64,000 bases of DNA from an uncultured Bacteroidota bacterium (GCA_903831935.1 CAIKZP010000037.1:1-64000); one strand, 5' to 3'. Shown: positions 49,619-59,567, counted from the stretch's first letter. Numbers and translations are program-made. Notes: generated by a model not told the origin, from the letters alone.

Positions 49619-50893
49619 ATGGGTATGAAAAAAATGGCTGTATTGTTATTATTACTAGGGGCATTTGATTTGTTTGGGCAGCGCTTACCCGATCATGTAT
49701 ATGCTCCCACTATTCAAGGGATTAAATTGTTTCAACAAAACAACCAATTGAGTCAGCCTATTTTACAATTAAATTCTTCAGACCAACTAGAGCTGCATTT
49801 TGATGACTTAGTAAACTATCCTAAAAATTATTTTTACACCTACGAACTTTGTAATGCAGACTGGACTCCTGCAAATATGAATGTGTTTGATTATATAAAG
49901 GGATTTAACCAAAATAGAATTAGTACTTATCGGGTAGCATCAATAGCGGCTATTCATTATATACACTACCAAGTAGTATTGCCAGAAAGAAACTGCGAGC
50001 CCATTAAATCTGGCAATTATTTATTGAAGGTTTTTACAGATGGTGATACTGCTAAACTAGCATTTACCAAAAGAATCATGGTAGTAGATAAACAAGTAAG
50101 CATTGGTGCACAAATTCAAACACCATTCGATAATCAGGTATATAGAACGCATCAAAAATTACAGTTTTCATTAGGTGTAAAGGCCTTGAATTTGTTCAAT
50201 CCACAACAATTAAAAGTAGTGGTATTTCAAAACAATCGTTGGGATGATGCAGTGAAAGACAAGCAACCTGTTTTTGTTCGCGGAGACGTTTTAGAATATA
50301 ATGGTGAACAAGATTTTATTTTTGCAGCAGGCAAAGAATATCGCTGGGCCGATTTGCAAAGTTTTCGATTTGAGTCTGATAGAATTGCGCGAGTAGATCG
50401 TAGTAAAGAACCCAATGAAGTTTTTATAAAACCAGACCAACCCAGAAATGCAGTTGCTTATATTAATTTTCAGGATAGAAATGGGTATACAGAAATCAAT
50501 TCATCGGAGTCGGTGAATCCTTGGTGGCAGAGTGATTATGCTTGGGTGAACTTTAGTTATTTACCCAATAATCGGCAACCTATTTTTGGTAAAACTTTGC
50601 ATTTGATTGGTGAAATTACAGGTAATCAAATTGGGGATAGTTCATTAATGCATTACGATGCAACGCAAGGGATCTACACAAAAAAAATATTTTTAAAACA
50701 AGGCTATTATAGTTACACCTATGCCACTAAGGATATTAAAAATCCTTTAGAACCTGCTGATATTTCTTTCACTGATGGCAACTACTGGGAAACAGAAAAT
50801 GAATATACTATTCTAGTTTATTACAGGTCATTTAGCGGAAGACACGACGAATTAGTGGGTGCTACCACTATTAATTCTAGGCTTCATCGTTAA
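49619..50893 (+). CDS. DUF5103 type IX secretion system plug protein
   Basis: This 424-residue secreted beta-rich protein begins with a signal (MAVLLLLLGAFDLFGQ). It matches the DUF5103 family, whose member in Flavobacterium plugs the SprA translocon of the type IX secretion system. Family features include YTYELCNADWTPANMNVFDYIKG, the central QDFIFAAGKEYRWADLQSFR and C-terminal YRSFSGRHDELVGATTINS. Presence implies that the organism has a T9SS or a derived form. No other T9SS gene is in the window. Confidence 0.87.
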   Translation: MGMKKMAVLLLLLGAFDLFGQRLPDHVYAPTIQGIKLFQQNNQLSQPILQLNSSDQLELHFDDLVNYPKNYFYTYELCNADWTPANMNVFDYIKGFNQNRISTYRVASIAAIHYIHYQVVLPERNCEPIKSGNYLLKVFTDGDTAKLAFTKRIMVVDKQVSIGAQIQTPFDNQVYRTHQKLQFSLGVKALNLFNPQQLKVVVFQNNRWDDAVKDKQPVFVRGDVLEYNGEQDFIFAAGKEYRWADLQSFRFESDRIARVDRSKEPNEVFIKPDQPRNAVAYINFQDRNGYTEINSSESVNPWWQSDYAWVNFSYLPNNRQPIFGKTLHLIGEITGNQIGDSSLMHYDATQGIYTKKIFLKQGYYSYTYATKDIKNPLEPADISFTDGNYWETENEYTILVYYRSFSGRHDELVGATTINSRLHR

Positions 50894-50903
50894 TTTAATT
50901 GCC

Positions 50904-52007
50904 TTAATTCAATTGATTAGTTAAGAATAAATAGGCATCAATAAAATGGTGTGTAAATATTTTTTCGGGGTTGTCTGGAAATTGCTGATAGTATGTTTGA
51001 TTGGCTAATAGTACAATGGTAGGGCCTACGCGTACATAGTCGAAACTTTTTAAATAAGTTGGTTTAGCAAATTCGGGCAATGTTTTTTGAATTGATTTTG
51101 CTGCAATATTTCCTAAATATTTCTCGTATCTTTTTTTTGTTTTTATAGAAGGGTTATTCAATTGATTAAATGCATATTTCATGGCAACTCTTTTTGAAAA
51201 AGCTTGCTTTTTTAAAATGGATGATATATTTATAAATGGATTGGTGTTATTAAAATCTGTTAAAGATTCAACTGTTAACGGACATTGTGGTACCCAATCG
51301 GCAGTATTAACTACATTGAATCCCCAGCCATCTGCCATTAATTTTTCGTATTCATAGGCATAAAAAAGGTTGCCTGGTTTTGGTGCTGCACTGCAGTAAG
51401 TTTTAAATTGAATATCTTTTGGTAGTTGATTTGTTTCTTGTAAATACGCTAAATGACTACTGAGTAAATAGGCTATAGCGCCACCTTGGCTATGCCCCAT
51501 TATCAAAACGTTTTTAATGCCTTTTTTATAGATAGAATCAATTTTTGGCAACATATCTTGAATAAGAAAACCTGTGCCAATTAGCCAGCCTATATGAATC
51601 CCTGCTTTAGGATTATTAGAGAGATGATAGTTAAAGTTGAGAGAATCGGTTAAATGCAATGATCCTATGGCTGGCACCATTGCAGCATAAAAATTTTCTA
51701 ACCAACTTGTATTGTTTTGTGTAGTTCCTCTAATACTAATGACCGCAACTGAATGAGTTGCATTGGTCCAAAGTTCCCATCGGTTTTCTAGTCCCATGGT
51801 TTTTGATTGATAGTTTCTAGTAAAATATTCTGGTGCTGGTGTTTTGAAGCTTTCGGATGGAAGGTCTATTTGACGCGAAGAGATTTTTAACATTTCGGCA
51901 TACTCCAATTTATTAAATCCAGGCTTTAGTGGCGCAAATTGTGCCTGTATTGCATTAAAGGGAACTAGAATTGCCAGTATCCAAATAAAACGTACAAGAG
52001 CAGTCAT
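50904..52007 (-). CDS. Secreted class 3 lipase family protein
   Basis: This 367-residue alpha/beta hydrolase has a signal peptide (FIWILAILVPFNAIQAQ). The lipase-3 fold shows the nucleophile elbow VLIMGHSQGGAIAYLL (Ser near residue 172) and a preceding ISIRGTTQN oxyanion segment. The Asp in VVNTADWVPQCP is a likely triad member and the His is probably in FTHHFIDAY near the C-terminus. It is probably a periplasmic or secreted esterase or lipase. It is a single gene with its own -7 box. Confidence 0.87.
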   Translation of the reverse strand: MTALVRFIWILAILVPFNAIQAQFAPLKPGFNKLEYAEMLKISSRQIDLPSESFKTPAPEYFTRNYQSKTMGLENRWELWTNATHSVAVISIRGTTQNNTSWLENFYAAMVPAIGSLHLTDSLNFNYHLSNNPKAGIHIGWLIGTGFLIQDMLPKIDSIYKKGIKNVLIMGHSQGGAIAYLLSSHLAYLQETNQLPKDIQFKTYCSAAPKPGNLFYAYEYEKLMADGWGFNVVNTADWVPQCPLTVESLTDFNNTNPFINISSILKKQAFSKRVAMKYAFNQLNNPSIKTKKRYEKYLGNIAAKSIQKTLPEFAKPTYLKSFDYVRVGPTIVLLANQTYYQQFPDNPEKIFTHHFIDAYLFLTNQLN

Positions 52008-52030
52008 AAATTAAGTGTATGAATTGTTTT

Positions 52031-52038
52031 CAAATATA
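52031..52038 (-). promoter_or_regulatory. -7 promoter box of lipase gene
   Basis: CAAATATA (minus strand TATATTTG) matches TAnnTTTG exactly and lies 23 nt before the lipase ATG. Confidence 0.4.
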
Positions 52039-52113
52039 CCTTTCAAAATTGCAGCAATTTTTTTGAAAGGTTTTTTATTTTAAAAAAATCTACCATAATT
52101 AAGCTTCAAACCT

Positions 52114-52121
52114 TACTTTTG
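52114..52121 (+). promoter_or_regulatory. -7 promoter box of SRP RNA
   Basis: TACTTTTG matches TAnnTTTG exactly and ends 3 nt before the predicted 5' end of the SRP RNA. Confidence 0.55.
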
Positions 52122-52124
52122 CCG

Positions 52125-52220
52125 TGGCAGGTCTTACACGACCAGCTCCTGCTGAAACTCCCCAGGGTAGGAATACAGCAAGGATAGGCGGTTGAGCGGT
52201 GCGATGTGAGTAGCCTGCCA
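52125..52220 (+). ncRNA. ffs: Signal recognition particle RNA (4.5S-like)
   Basis: This 96-nt GC-rich segment stands out in an AT-rich gap. Its ends pair (TGGCAGG with CCTGCCA). The apical SRP domain is recognisable: CCCCAGGGTAGGAATACAGCAAGG, corresponding to the conserved GGAAG/AGCA symmetric and asymmetric loops that bind Ffh, then GCGGTTGAGCGGTGCGATGTG and AGTAGCC. The RNA would bind Ffh for co-translational targeting to the inner membrane. A TAnnTTTG box lies directly upstream and a T-rich stretch follows. The ORF 52099-52344 on the minus strand is a shadow of this gene. Confidence 0.85.
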
Positions 52221-52232
52221 TTTTTTCTTTCT

Positions 52233-52264
52233 TTCGCGGATACAGTTTGATAAGTATTCGCGAA
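52233..52264 (+). promoter_or_regulatory. Strong hairpin between SRP RNA and fsa
   Basis: TTCGCGGATAC and GTATTCGCGAA pair over 11 positions with a single G-U wobble and a 10-nt loop. It is not followed by a T-tract; a T-rich stretch precedes it instead. It may separate the SRP RNA from the fsa mRNA by RNA processing, or control fsa translation 45 nt downstream. Confidence 0.5.
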
Positions 52265-52308
52265 CAAAATCCATCATTGAATTCGATTACAATCATAAAA
52301 TTTAACGG

Positions 52309-52959
52309 ATGAAATTTTTTATTGACACGGGAAATTTGGCCCAAATTAAAGAAGCTAGTGAATTAGGAATCTTGGATGGTGTAACTACCAATCCGTCATT
52401 AATGGCTAAAGAAGGCGTTAAAGGCGAAGCGGCAATTGCATTGCATTACAAGGCTATTTGTGATTTAGTTGATGGCGATATTAGTGCCGAAGTATTGTCT
52501 ACAGATTTTGCTACAATGGTAGAAGAAGGCAAGAAATTAGCTGCTATTCACCCAAATATTGTGGTGAAAGTACCTATGATTAAAGATGGTATTAAAGCCA
52601 TTAAATGGTTTACAGATAATGGTATCCGTACCAATTGCACCTTAGTATTCTCTGCAGGTCAGGCAATATTAGCAGCAAAAGCAGGTGCGTCTTATGTTTC
52701 TCCATTTATTGGTCGGATTGACGATAGCGGTTGGGATGGTATTGAATTGATTGCGCAAATGCGTCATATATATGATATTCAAGGCTATAAAACAGAAATT
52801 TTAGCAGCATCCATTCGTAATGCGTTGCATATTATAAAAGCTGCCGAAGCAGGTGCAGATGTTTGTACTTGTCCATTAGATTCAATTTTAGGATTATTAA
52901 AACATCCTTTAACGGACATTGGATTGGCTAAGTTTTTAGAAGACGCTAAAAAAATGTAA
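52309..52959 (+). CDS. fsa: Fructose-6-phosphate aldolase / small transaldolase
   Basis: This 216-residue TIM-barrel protein belongs to the transaldolase subfamily of small decameric enzymes (FSA/TalC type). The Schiff-base Lys is in NIVVKVPMI (near residue 86), with N-terminal MKFFIDTGNLAQI, GVTTNPSL and C-terminal CPLDSILGLLKHPLTDIGL. It interconverts fructose-6-phosphate or transfers dihydroxyacetone units in sugar-phosphate metabolism. Aldolase and transaldolase cannot be separated by sequence here. It is preceded by the SRP RNA and followed by a terminator. Confidence 0.93.
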   Translation: MKFFIDTGNLAQIKEASELGILDGVTTNPSLMAKEGVKGEAAIALHYKAICDLVDGDISAEVLSTDFATMVEEGKKLAAIHPNIVVKVPMIKDGIKAIKWFTDNGIRTNCTLVFSAGQAILAAKAGASYVSPFIGRIDDSGWDGIELIAQMRHIYDIQGYKTEILAASIRNALHIIKAAEAGADVCTCPLDSILGLLKHPLTDIGLAKFLEDAKKM

Positions 52960-52974
52960 TAAAATTCTCAGTAT

Positions 52975-53012
52975 AAAAAAGGTTGAATTATTTATTGCTT
53001 CAACCTTTTTTT
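52975..53012. terminator. Bidirectional intrinsic terminator between fsa and AlkD
   Basis: AAAAAAGGTTGAA and TTCAACCTTTTTTT form a 13-bp stem around an 11-nt loop, with A- and T-tracts on either side, so it can serve both convergent genes. Confidence 0.8.
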
Positions 53013-53023
53013 ATGCACCAAAC

Positions 53024-53707
53024 TTAATTAACAGGTTTGGCATGAATTCTTTTAATGGCTTCTTTTTTACTTAAGGGAGACAATGAATTTGTTGCTACGA
53101 ATTGTATAACCCATTCTGAATTTGTTTTTGAATATTCTCTCAAAGCCCATCCAATTGCTTTTCTAATAAAAAATTCTTTGGAATCTTTTAAGTGCAAAAT
53201 ATATTTTGAGAGTAATGCTGTATCAGTTTCTTTTTTATAAGATTTTTGAAATAATAAACTACTTCGCTGCAACCAAATATTTTCTGATTGATTCCATTTT
53301 TTAGTGACGGGCAAAATTTGTTCATGAAAAATTTTAAAGTAGGGTCCTAGCCATTCGCTAGCAATGGTATCAACGGTTTCCCACCAGCTTTTATTAGTAA
53401 TACAGTATTCAATTAATGCGATACTTGCAGGGGTCCATAGTTTTTTATTAGCAGCAAAAACATCAATAGCAAAATAAGAAAGTTCTCTATTGGGCATGGC
53501 CCAAAGTTCTTTTACGATTTTTTCTATTGCTGCCATATCATTTAGCGGATGTGTTTTGATATGTGCTTTTACAATGCTATCTCGCAAAGGTGTTTTAATG
53601 CCAAAAAAAATAAATTGGTGCAGCATATACGCTTTCATGCCTGCTGCGTTTTCTTTGTTTGCCTGTTTGGAAAACTGATCATAAACAGGCTTAATATACG
53701 GGTGCAT
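53024..53707 (-). CDS. DNA alkylation repair protein (AlkD-like glycosylase)
   Basis: This 227-residue all-helical HEAT-like repeat protein matches AlkD, a glycosylase that removes N3- and N7-alkylated purines. Characteristic segments are KSWWETVDTIAS (with the conserved Trp and Asp) and FFIRKAIGWALREYSK. It is the last gene of a minus operon, 14 nt after the Gfo/Idh gene, an unremarkable position that does not indicate a joint role. Confidence 0.92.
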   Translation of the reverse strand: MHPYIKPVYDQFSKQANKENAAGMKAYMLHQFIFFGIKTPLRDSIVKAHIKTHPLNDMAAIEKIVKELWAMPNRELSYFAIDVFAANKKLWTPASIALIEYCITNKSWWETVDTIASEWLGPYFKIFHEQILPVTKKWNQSENIWLQRSSLLFQKSYKKETDTALLSKYILHLKDSKEFFIRKAIGWALREYSKTNSEWVIQFVATNSLSPLSKKEAIKRIHAKPVN

Positions 53708-53721
53708 GATAGTTGTTTTTA

Positions 53722-54765
53722 TTACAAATCAATCACTGCTTTTTGTTGATTGCTTTTGAATGCGGCTTCTATTATTTGTAAAATATTAATACCATCTTGT
53801 GCTGTTACTGGCATGGCAGTATGGTTGTTAATGGCATTAGCCACTCCACTATAATAATCGGCATAATTGCCTTGCATAGTAGGTACTTTTCCCCTAATAA
53901 TTTGTCCGTTCATTTCAGTATGCAATAGGCCTTGTTCTTCTATAGGTTCGGTACCCCATTCTTTGTTTCCAGGTTTTTTATTGGCAACTAATTCAATCTC
54001 TTGAATATCGCCCCTGCTTTTTAAAAAACTGCCTTTATTGCCATGAATAACATACGATGGAACAGCTTCTCTAACTTGGTAACCAGATTTTAATCGAACC
54101 CGAATGGTTTTATAATAGAGTAGTATTTCAAAATAATCATCCACCAATGAACCTGGTCGGGTAATTCTAATATCTGCAAAAACCGAATAAGGCATACCAA
54201 ACAAACAAAGCGCTTGGTCTATTAAATGTGGCCCTAAATCATAAACTGTTCCTGCGCCAGGACCGGGAGTTTCTTTGTGTAATTTTGGGCTTAATTCTTC
54301 TTTGAATCGATCGAAATGAATTTCTGCTTCTACTATATTTCCTAGCCAATTTTCTTTAATCAAACGCTTCACTGTTTTGAAGTCGCTATCCCAACGGCGA
54401 TTTTGAAATACCGATAATTGCAAGTTCTTGTCAATGGCAATCTGGTGCAATTCAATTGCTTCTGCAGTAGTGCTTGTAAAGCATTTTTCTACTACCGCGT
54501 GTTTACCTGCAAGCAATACTTTTTTAGTGTATTCATAATGCGTATAGGTGGGTGTATTTACAATGACTAAGTCAATAGTTGCATCATTTAATACATCTTC
54601 TAATGATCGATAAATTATTGCGTTAGGATAAAATTCAAGCGAATTATTGGTGGTTCTTTCCCAAAAACCAACTAATTCAAAAGCCGGATCTAGTGCAATA
54701 AATGGGGCATGAAAAACCCTCCCAGACATTCCAAAAGACAATATAGCGGTGCGAATAGCTTGCAT
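53722..54765 (-). CDS. Gfo/Idh/MocA family oxidoreductase
   Basis: This 347-residue NAD(P)-dependent oxidoreductase has an N-terminal Rossmann fold starting FGMSGRVFHAPFI, in place of a textbook GxGxxG. The cofactor-lysine motif is VVEKCFT (EKP is usual) and the C-terminal domain has YDLGPHLIDQALCLFG with the likely catalytic His. It probably oxidises or reduces a sugar or inositol derivative. The adjacent secreted GH30 gene (30 nt upstream) suggests sugar metabolism; the substrate is unknown. Confidence 0.9.
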   Translation of the reverse strand: MQAIRTAILSFGMSGRVFHAPFIALDPAFELVGFWERTTNNSLEFYPNAIIYRSLEDVLNDATIDLVIVNTPTYTHYEYTKKVLLAGKHAVVEKCFTSTTAEAIELHQIAIDKNLQLSVFQNRRWDSDFKTVKRLIKENWLGNIVEAEIHFDRFKEELSPKLHKETPGPGAGTVYDLGPHLIDQALCLFGMPYSVFADIRITRPGSLVDDYFEILLYYKTIRVRLKSGYQVREAVPSYVIHGNKGSFLKSRGDIQEIELVANKKPGNKEWGTEPIEEQGLLHTEMNGQIIRGKVPTMQGNYADYYSGVANAINNHTAMPVTAQDGINILQIIEAAFKSNQQKAVIDL

Positions 54766-54795
54766 GAAATTTCAATATTTTAAAAACGTATTTTA

Positions 54796-56262
54796 TTAAT
54801 CTACTACCAATGTTTGAATAGAATGCGGCAAACTAATTACAGGAACTGCTTTACTTCCAATACTCATATGATAAGGAATGGTATCATTACTCTGGTTCAT
54901 TACTACCACAATAATGCTTCCATCGGTATTTTGAAAAGCTGTTGTAAGTAATTGACCTCGGCTAGTTGAACTAATAATTCTTTTTGCACCAGGGCGAATG
55001 AATTTAGAGAAATGCCCTATATAATAAAAAGAGTTTAAATAAGTAATTTCGCCCGATTTAGTATTGGCATGCACCGGCGCAAAACAAAAATTACCAACAT
55101 GATTAGGTCCTCCATTTTCATCGAGTAAAATATTCCAATCGGTCCATCCCACAGTGCCATTGTTAAAATCATTAATCATTGATCTGCCATAGGCTTCTCC
55201 AAACCTCCAATCGCTTGTACTAGTTGGATCAAATTTTTCTGCACATCCCTCAGTAAAAATTAAATGGGTATTTGGAAACGACTCATTAACCCTGCGCACA
55301 TTGTCAAATAGTTTACCACCACCCGTCCAGTCTTCGTACCAATGGTATCCAATACCCCAAACGTATTTAGCGGCTGCAGGGTCGCTTAAAATGGTGCTAG
55401 CACGATGGTATAGTAAGTCTCTATTATGGTCCCAGGCAATTAATTTTTTATTGGCCATTCCAGATTTAAATAAGGTAGGCCCCAAAAAGTTTTTAATAAA
55501 ATCTCGTTCTTCTTCGGCAGTATAATTACAAGATTCCCATTTTTGAACTGCCATTGGTTCGTTTTGAACACTCAAACCCCAAACAGGTATTCCTTCTTGT
55601 TCGTAAGCTTTAATAAATTTAATATAATAGTTAGCCCAACTTTGATAATAGGCGGGTAATAATTTTCCGCCATGAAGCATTTCTTTATTTGATTTCATCC
55701 ATCCTGGCGGACTCCAAGGGCTCACATATAAAGCCAATTTTCCACCTGCAGCAGCGATTGCTTGTTTGATAAATGGAATACGATAAGTTTGGTCGTGTGC
55801 AATGCTAAATGATTTTAATTCAATATCATTCTCTTTTGTATAAGTATAACTGTCACTAGAAAAATCGCAACTATGAATATTGGTGCGAGCAAGTGAATAG
55901 CCAATACCTTTTTTTGCATCGAAATATTTTTCAATAATTTCTTGTTGTTTTGCTTTAGACATTTTTGCAAATGTTTCTGCAGAAGCATCGGTTAATGCGC
56001 CGCCAATTCCTACAAAAGTTTGAAACTTTTTGCTAGGATCTACAAAGATGGCGGGTTCTGTTTCAAACGGTTGAGGGTAAGCGCTGAAACTCAATGTAGC
56101 AGATGCTGTTAGGCGATAATTGCTGTTATTAGCAGTGGTATATACAGTTACTTTTTGGGCTTTTTTGTTGCCAGGGTCAGTTGCTGTATTAACTGCTACA
56201 GAACTGTTAGTTGGTGCTGCAAATAAAGCAGCTAAAATGGCACTAATAAAAAACTGATACAT
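54796..56262 (-). CDS. Secreted glycoside hydrolase family 30
   Basis: This 488-residue secreted enzyme has a signal peptide followed by a TIM-barrel plus beta-sandwich of GH30. The region FQTFVGIGGALTDASAETF starts the catalytic fold. The acid/base Glu is in WGLSVQNEPMA and the nucleophile Glu in IFTEGCAEKF. SPWSPPGWMK is also typical. GH30 members cleave glucosylceramide, beta-1,6-glucan or xylan; this one looks most like the glucosylceramidase/beta-1,6-glucanase group. The track start is TTG; the ATG two codons later is preferred. It lies between ChaN and Gfo/Idh genes. Confidence 0.9.
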   Translation of the reverse strand: MYQFFISAILAALFAAPTNSSVAVNTATDPGNKKAQKVTVYTTANNSNYRLTASATLSFSAYPQPFETEPAIFVDPSKKFQTFVGIGGALTDASAETFAKMSKAKQQEIIEKYFDAKKGIGYSLARTNIHSCDFSSDSYTYTKENDIELKSFSIAHDQTYRIPFIKQAIAAAGGKLALYVSPWSPPGWMKSNKEMLHGGKLLPAYYQSWANYYIKFIKAYEQEGIPVWGLSVQNEPMAVQKWESCNYTAEEERDFIKNFLGPTLFKSGMANKKLIAWDHNRDLLYHRASTILSDPAAAKYVWGIGYHWYEDWTGGGKLFDNVRRVNESFPNTHLIFTEGCAEKFDPTSTSDWRFGEAYGRSMINDFNNGTVGWTDWNILLDENGGPNHVGNFCFAPVHANTKSGEITYLNSFYYIGHFSKFIRPGAKRIISSTSRGQLLTTAFQNTDGSIIVVVMNQSNDTIPYHMSIGSKAVPVISLPHSIQTLVVD

Positions 56263-56279
56263 ATACAAGCTTTTGAATA

Positions 56280-57134
56280 TTAATAAGTATTTGTCATGTC
56301 TTCATCAACACAAATAATAAAATCTGCTTTGCCTTTATTTTCTGCTAATAATTTTGAAATATCTTTTTGAGAAACCGTTGTAATGGTTACTTGTTTTAAT
56401 TCGGGTCTTTGCTGAGTAATGTACCAACCAATGCCTTCATGGTTATCGGAATGATAAGAGCCATTGTAATGAATAAACAAACTGCCAGCTGTATAATATT
56501 TTAAAATAAAATGCGCCATGGTTGCGTCTTTAATGGCTTGTGCCTTTGGTAGATTGTCTCCGCCATGTCCACCCATCATTGCCACCATATTTTTGTATCC
56601 TGGTAACGATGCGTCGTATGCAATAGGTAATGGTGCTAACCATGCTTTTTCTTTATTGCTAATGGTATCTAAAATGGCAAATCCACCTTTTGAAACCATA
56701 GAGGCATAACGCCTAGGAACATTTGATGCAGCAAATGCAATTTTGTTTTCTTTTGCAAAATTTACCAATGGTGCATAATCGGTAGGGTAGTTCTTCCATA
56801 AACGTGCCAATGAATCAAGTGCTTTTGCTTTGATTTCGCCGCGTAGATATTGGTCTAAAACCGCTTGGTTGTCTTGCTCAAACATTTCTGCACCTAATAC
56901 TAAATTTCTTTTTTCTTTACAGTCTTTGGTTACTTCTAATTGTAGCCAGTGTGCAATTGCATTGTTATGAAATTCACCAAAAAGTACAATGTCTTTCTCA
57001 GTTAATACTTGTAGCATTTTACCATAAGATATTTTTTTGCCTTTTGCATTAAAGAGTTGGTAAGCCAGTTTCTGTTGGCCATAGCTAGTTCCTATTAAAT
57101 ACAAGCTTAAAACGAGTAACAATAATTTCTTCAT
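56280..57134 (-). CDS. ChaN family haem-binding/Tiki-superfamily protein
   Basis: This 284-residue exported protein has a signal peptide (LLLLVLSLYLIGTSYGQ) followed by a ChaN/EreA-like domain (PF04187). It includes DIVLFGEFHNNAIAHWLQ with the conserved Glu and His, LGAEMFEQDNQ, and the late HYNGSYHSDNHEGIGW. ChaN-type proteins bind haem or act as Tiki-like proteases. It is the first gene of the minus operon continuing with GH30. Confidence 0.87.
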   Translation of the reverse strand: MKKLLLLVLSLYLIGTSYGQQKLAYQLFNAKGKKISYGKMLQVLTEKDIVLFGEFHNNAIAHWLQLEVTKDCKEKRNLVLGAEMFEQDNQAVLDQYLRGEIKAKALDSLARLWKNYPTDYAPLVNFAKENKIAFAASNVPRRYASMVSKGGFAILDTISNKEKAWLAPLPIAYDASLPGYKNMVAMMGGHGGDNLPKAQAIKDATMAHFILKYYTAGSLFIHYNGSYHSDNHEGIGWYITQQRPELKQVTITTVSQKDISKLLAENKGKADFIICVDEDMTNTY

Positions 57135-57200
57135 GGTGTGTTGTTTGAAAAGGAAAATTAACTAAAATCTAGCAGATTCTCTACTTACTAGTTATTCATA

Positions 57201-57229
57201 AAAAAATCCCCCAATTGGAGGATTTTTTT
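57201..57229 (-). terminator. Intrinsic terminator of aconitase gene
   Basis: AAATCCCCCAATTGGAGGATTT is a stem with a central AATT loop and one mismatch, flanked by A6 and T7 tracts. It lies 19 nt beyond the aconitase stop on the minus strand. Confidence 0.75.
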
Positions 57230-57247
57230 ATTTAGTTTTTTTGAAAA

Positions 57248-59518
57248 TTAGGCGCTAGCAACTTGCTTGCGAATAATATTCAATGCCGCTCCTTCTTTAA
57301 ACCACTCAATTTGTTGTTGGTTATAAGTATGGTTGGCTATAATTTTGTCTTGGCTACCATCTGCATGGGTAAACACCAATGTTAATGGGGTTCCTGGCTC
57401 AAAGCTGGTTAATCCAAGAATATCAATGGTATCGTCTTCCTGAATTTTTTCGTAGTCTGTTTTGTCGTTAAAAGTTAACGCTAACATACCTTGTTTTTTC
57501 AGGTTGGTTTCATGAATACGTGCAAATGATTTGGTTAATACCACACGCACGCCCAAATGACGTGGTTCCATTGCAGCATGCTCACGGCTACTTCCTTCGC
57601 CATAATTTTCATCGCCTACTACAATAGTTCCTATTCCTGCTGCTTTGTAAGCACGTTGTGTTGCAGGAACTGGGCCGTATTCACCGGTTAATTGGTTCTT
57701 GATATTATCGGTTTTATCATTAAAGAAATTCACCGCACCAATCAACATATTATTACTGATATTATCTAAGTGTCCACGGAATTTTAACCAAGGTCCTGCC
57801 ATTGAAATATGGTCGGTGGTACATTTTCCTTTTGCTTTAATTAGTAGTCTTAAAGATTTTAAATCATTACCATCCCAAGCTGCAAAAGGATCCAATAATT
57901 GCAAGCGTTTGCTTACAGGGTCTACTGCAACGGTTACGCCCGATCCGTCAGCAGCAGGTGCTTGGTACCCAGCATCTTCAACAGCAAAACCACGTAATGG
58001 TAATTCTTGACCACTAGGTTCGTTTAATTTTACTTGCTCGCCTTTGTTATTGGTAATGGTATCGGTAAGAGGATTGAAGGTTAAATCACCTGCAATGGCA
58101 AGTGCTGTAACCAATTCAGGAGATGCTACAAATGCAAAAGTATTTGGGTTGCCGTCGGCACGTTTTGCAAAGTTTCTATTAAAACTATGAACGATAGCAT
58201 TCTTTTCTTTTTTCTCGGCACCAACACGATCCCACATTCCAATACAAGGTCCGCAAGCATTTGCAAATACTGTTGCGCCAATGTTTTCAAAAACGTCTAA
58301 GAATCCATCTCTAGCAATGGTATAACGCACTTGTTCAGAACCCGGTGTGATTTTAAATTCAGCGGCTAGTGTTAAACCTTTTTCAGTTACTTGTTTTGCC
58401 AAACTAACTGCTCTACTAATGTCTTCATAAGATGAATTAGTACAACTACCAATTAAACCAACTTCAATTTTAGTAGGCCAACCATTGGCAGCAGCTACTT
58501 CTTTCATTTTAGATATAGGTGTAGCCAAATCTGGTGTGAAAGGTCCGTTCAAATGTGGTTCTAATGTACTTAGGTCTAATTCAATTACTTCATCAAAATA
58601 TTTTGAAGGATTTGCATACACATCGGCATCGGCAGTTAAATAATCTTTTACTGCATCAGCAGCAGCAGCAATATCTGCGCGGCCTGTAGCTGATAAGTAA
58701 CGACTCATACTTTCATCGTATCCAAAAGTAGAAGTGGTTGCACCAATTTCAGCACCCATATTACAAATCGTGCCTTTACCTGTACAACTCATACTAGTGG
58801 CGCCTTCGCCAAAATATTCAACAATAGCACCAGTTCCACCTTTTACAGTAAGAATACCAGCCACTTTTAAAATCACGTCTTTAGGAGCCGTCCAGCCACT
58901 TAATTTGCCAGTTAATTTAATACCAATTAATTTAGGCCATTTTAATTCCCAAGGAAGTCCTGCCATTACATCACAAGCATCTGCTCCACCAACACCAATT
59001 GCAATCATACCAAGCCCTCCAGCATTTACTGTATGAGAATCGGTACCAATCATCATTCCACCAGGGAATGCATAATTTTCTAACACTACTTGGTGAATAA
59101 TTCCAGCGCCTGGTTTCCAAAAACCAATACCGTATTTATTAGAAACAGAAGCCAAGAAATCATATACTTCTTTGCTTTCTGCATTCGCTACTTGTAAATC
59201 TTGTTTTGCTTCATTTTTGGCAGTAATTAAGTGGTCGCAATGCACCGTTGATGGCACCGCTACTTTTTTACGTCCTGCTTGCATAAACTGCAATAAAGCC
59301 ATTTGAGCAGTGGCATCTTGCATTGCTACACGGTCTGGAGCGAAATCTACATAATGCTTACCACGTTCAAAGCTACTCAAGGATTGATCAGCGTGCAAAT
59401 GGGCAAAAAGGATTTTTTCGGATAAAGTAAGGGGTCTGCCCAATGCGGTACGTGCTGCGTCTACTTTAGCAGGCATATTTGCGTACAATTGCTTGATCAT
59501 TTCGATATCAAAAGCCAT
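57248..59518 (-). CDS. Aconitate hydratase, mitochondrial type
   Basis: This 756-residue TCA-cycle enzyme interconverts citrate and isocitrate using a [4Fe-4S] cluster. Cluster cysteines lie in [10 protein letters not shown] and ACGPCIGMW. The swivel domain has [19 protein letters not shown]-terminal markers are [12 protein letters not shown]-like [14 protein letters not shown] and [16 protein letters not shown]. Length and sequence match the mitochondrial-type aconitase typical of Bacteroidota. It is monocistronic with a -7 box upstream and a terminator downstream. Confidence 0.97.
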   Translation of the reverse strand: MAFDIEMIKQLYANMPAKVDAARTALGRPLTLSEKILFAHLHADQSLSSFERGKHYVDFAPDRVAMQDATAQMALLQFMQAGRKKVAVPSTVHCDHLITAKNEAKQDLQVANAESKEVYDFLASVSNKYGIGFWKPGAGIIHQVVLENYAFPGGMMIGTDSHTVNAGGLGMIAIGVGGADACDVMAGLPWELKWPKLIGIKLTGKLSGWTAPKDVILKVAGILTVKGGTGAIVEYFGEGATSMSCTGKGTICNMGAEIGATTSTFGYDESMSRYLSATGRADIAAAADAVKDYLTADADVYANPSKYFDEVIELDLSTLEPHLNGPFTPDLATPISKMKEVAAANGWPTKIEVGLIGSCTNSSYEDISRAVSLAKQVTEKGLTLAAEFKITPGSEQVRYTIARDGFLDVFENIGATVFANACGPCIGMWDRVGAEKKEKNAIVHSFNRNFAKRADGNPNTFAFVASPELVTALAIAGDLTFNPLTDTITNNKGEQVKLNEPSGQELPLRGFAVEDAGYQAPAADGSGVTVAVDPVSKRLQLLDPFAAWDGNDLKSLRLLIKAKGKCTTDHISMAGPWLKFRGHLDNISNNMLIGAVNFFNDKTDNIKNQLTGEYGPVPATQRAYKAAGIGTIVVGDENYGEGSSREHAAMEPRHLGVRVVLTKSFARIHETNLKKQGMLALTFNDKTDYEKIQEDDTIDILGLTSFEPGTPLTLVFTHADGSQDKIIANHTYNQQQIEWFKEGAALNIIRKQVASA

Positions 59519-59567
59519 AGGTTGAAAAATTTATGATTTGAGATTAAGGTACGATTGATTGATTTTG

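Noticed and set aside
52099-52344. Minus-strand 81-codon ORF
   Set aside because: It is antisense to the SRP RNA and its GC-rich composition comes from that RNA.
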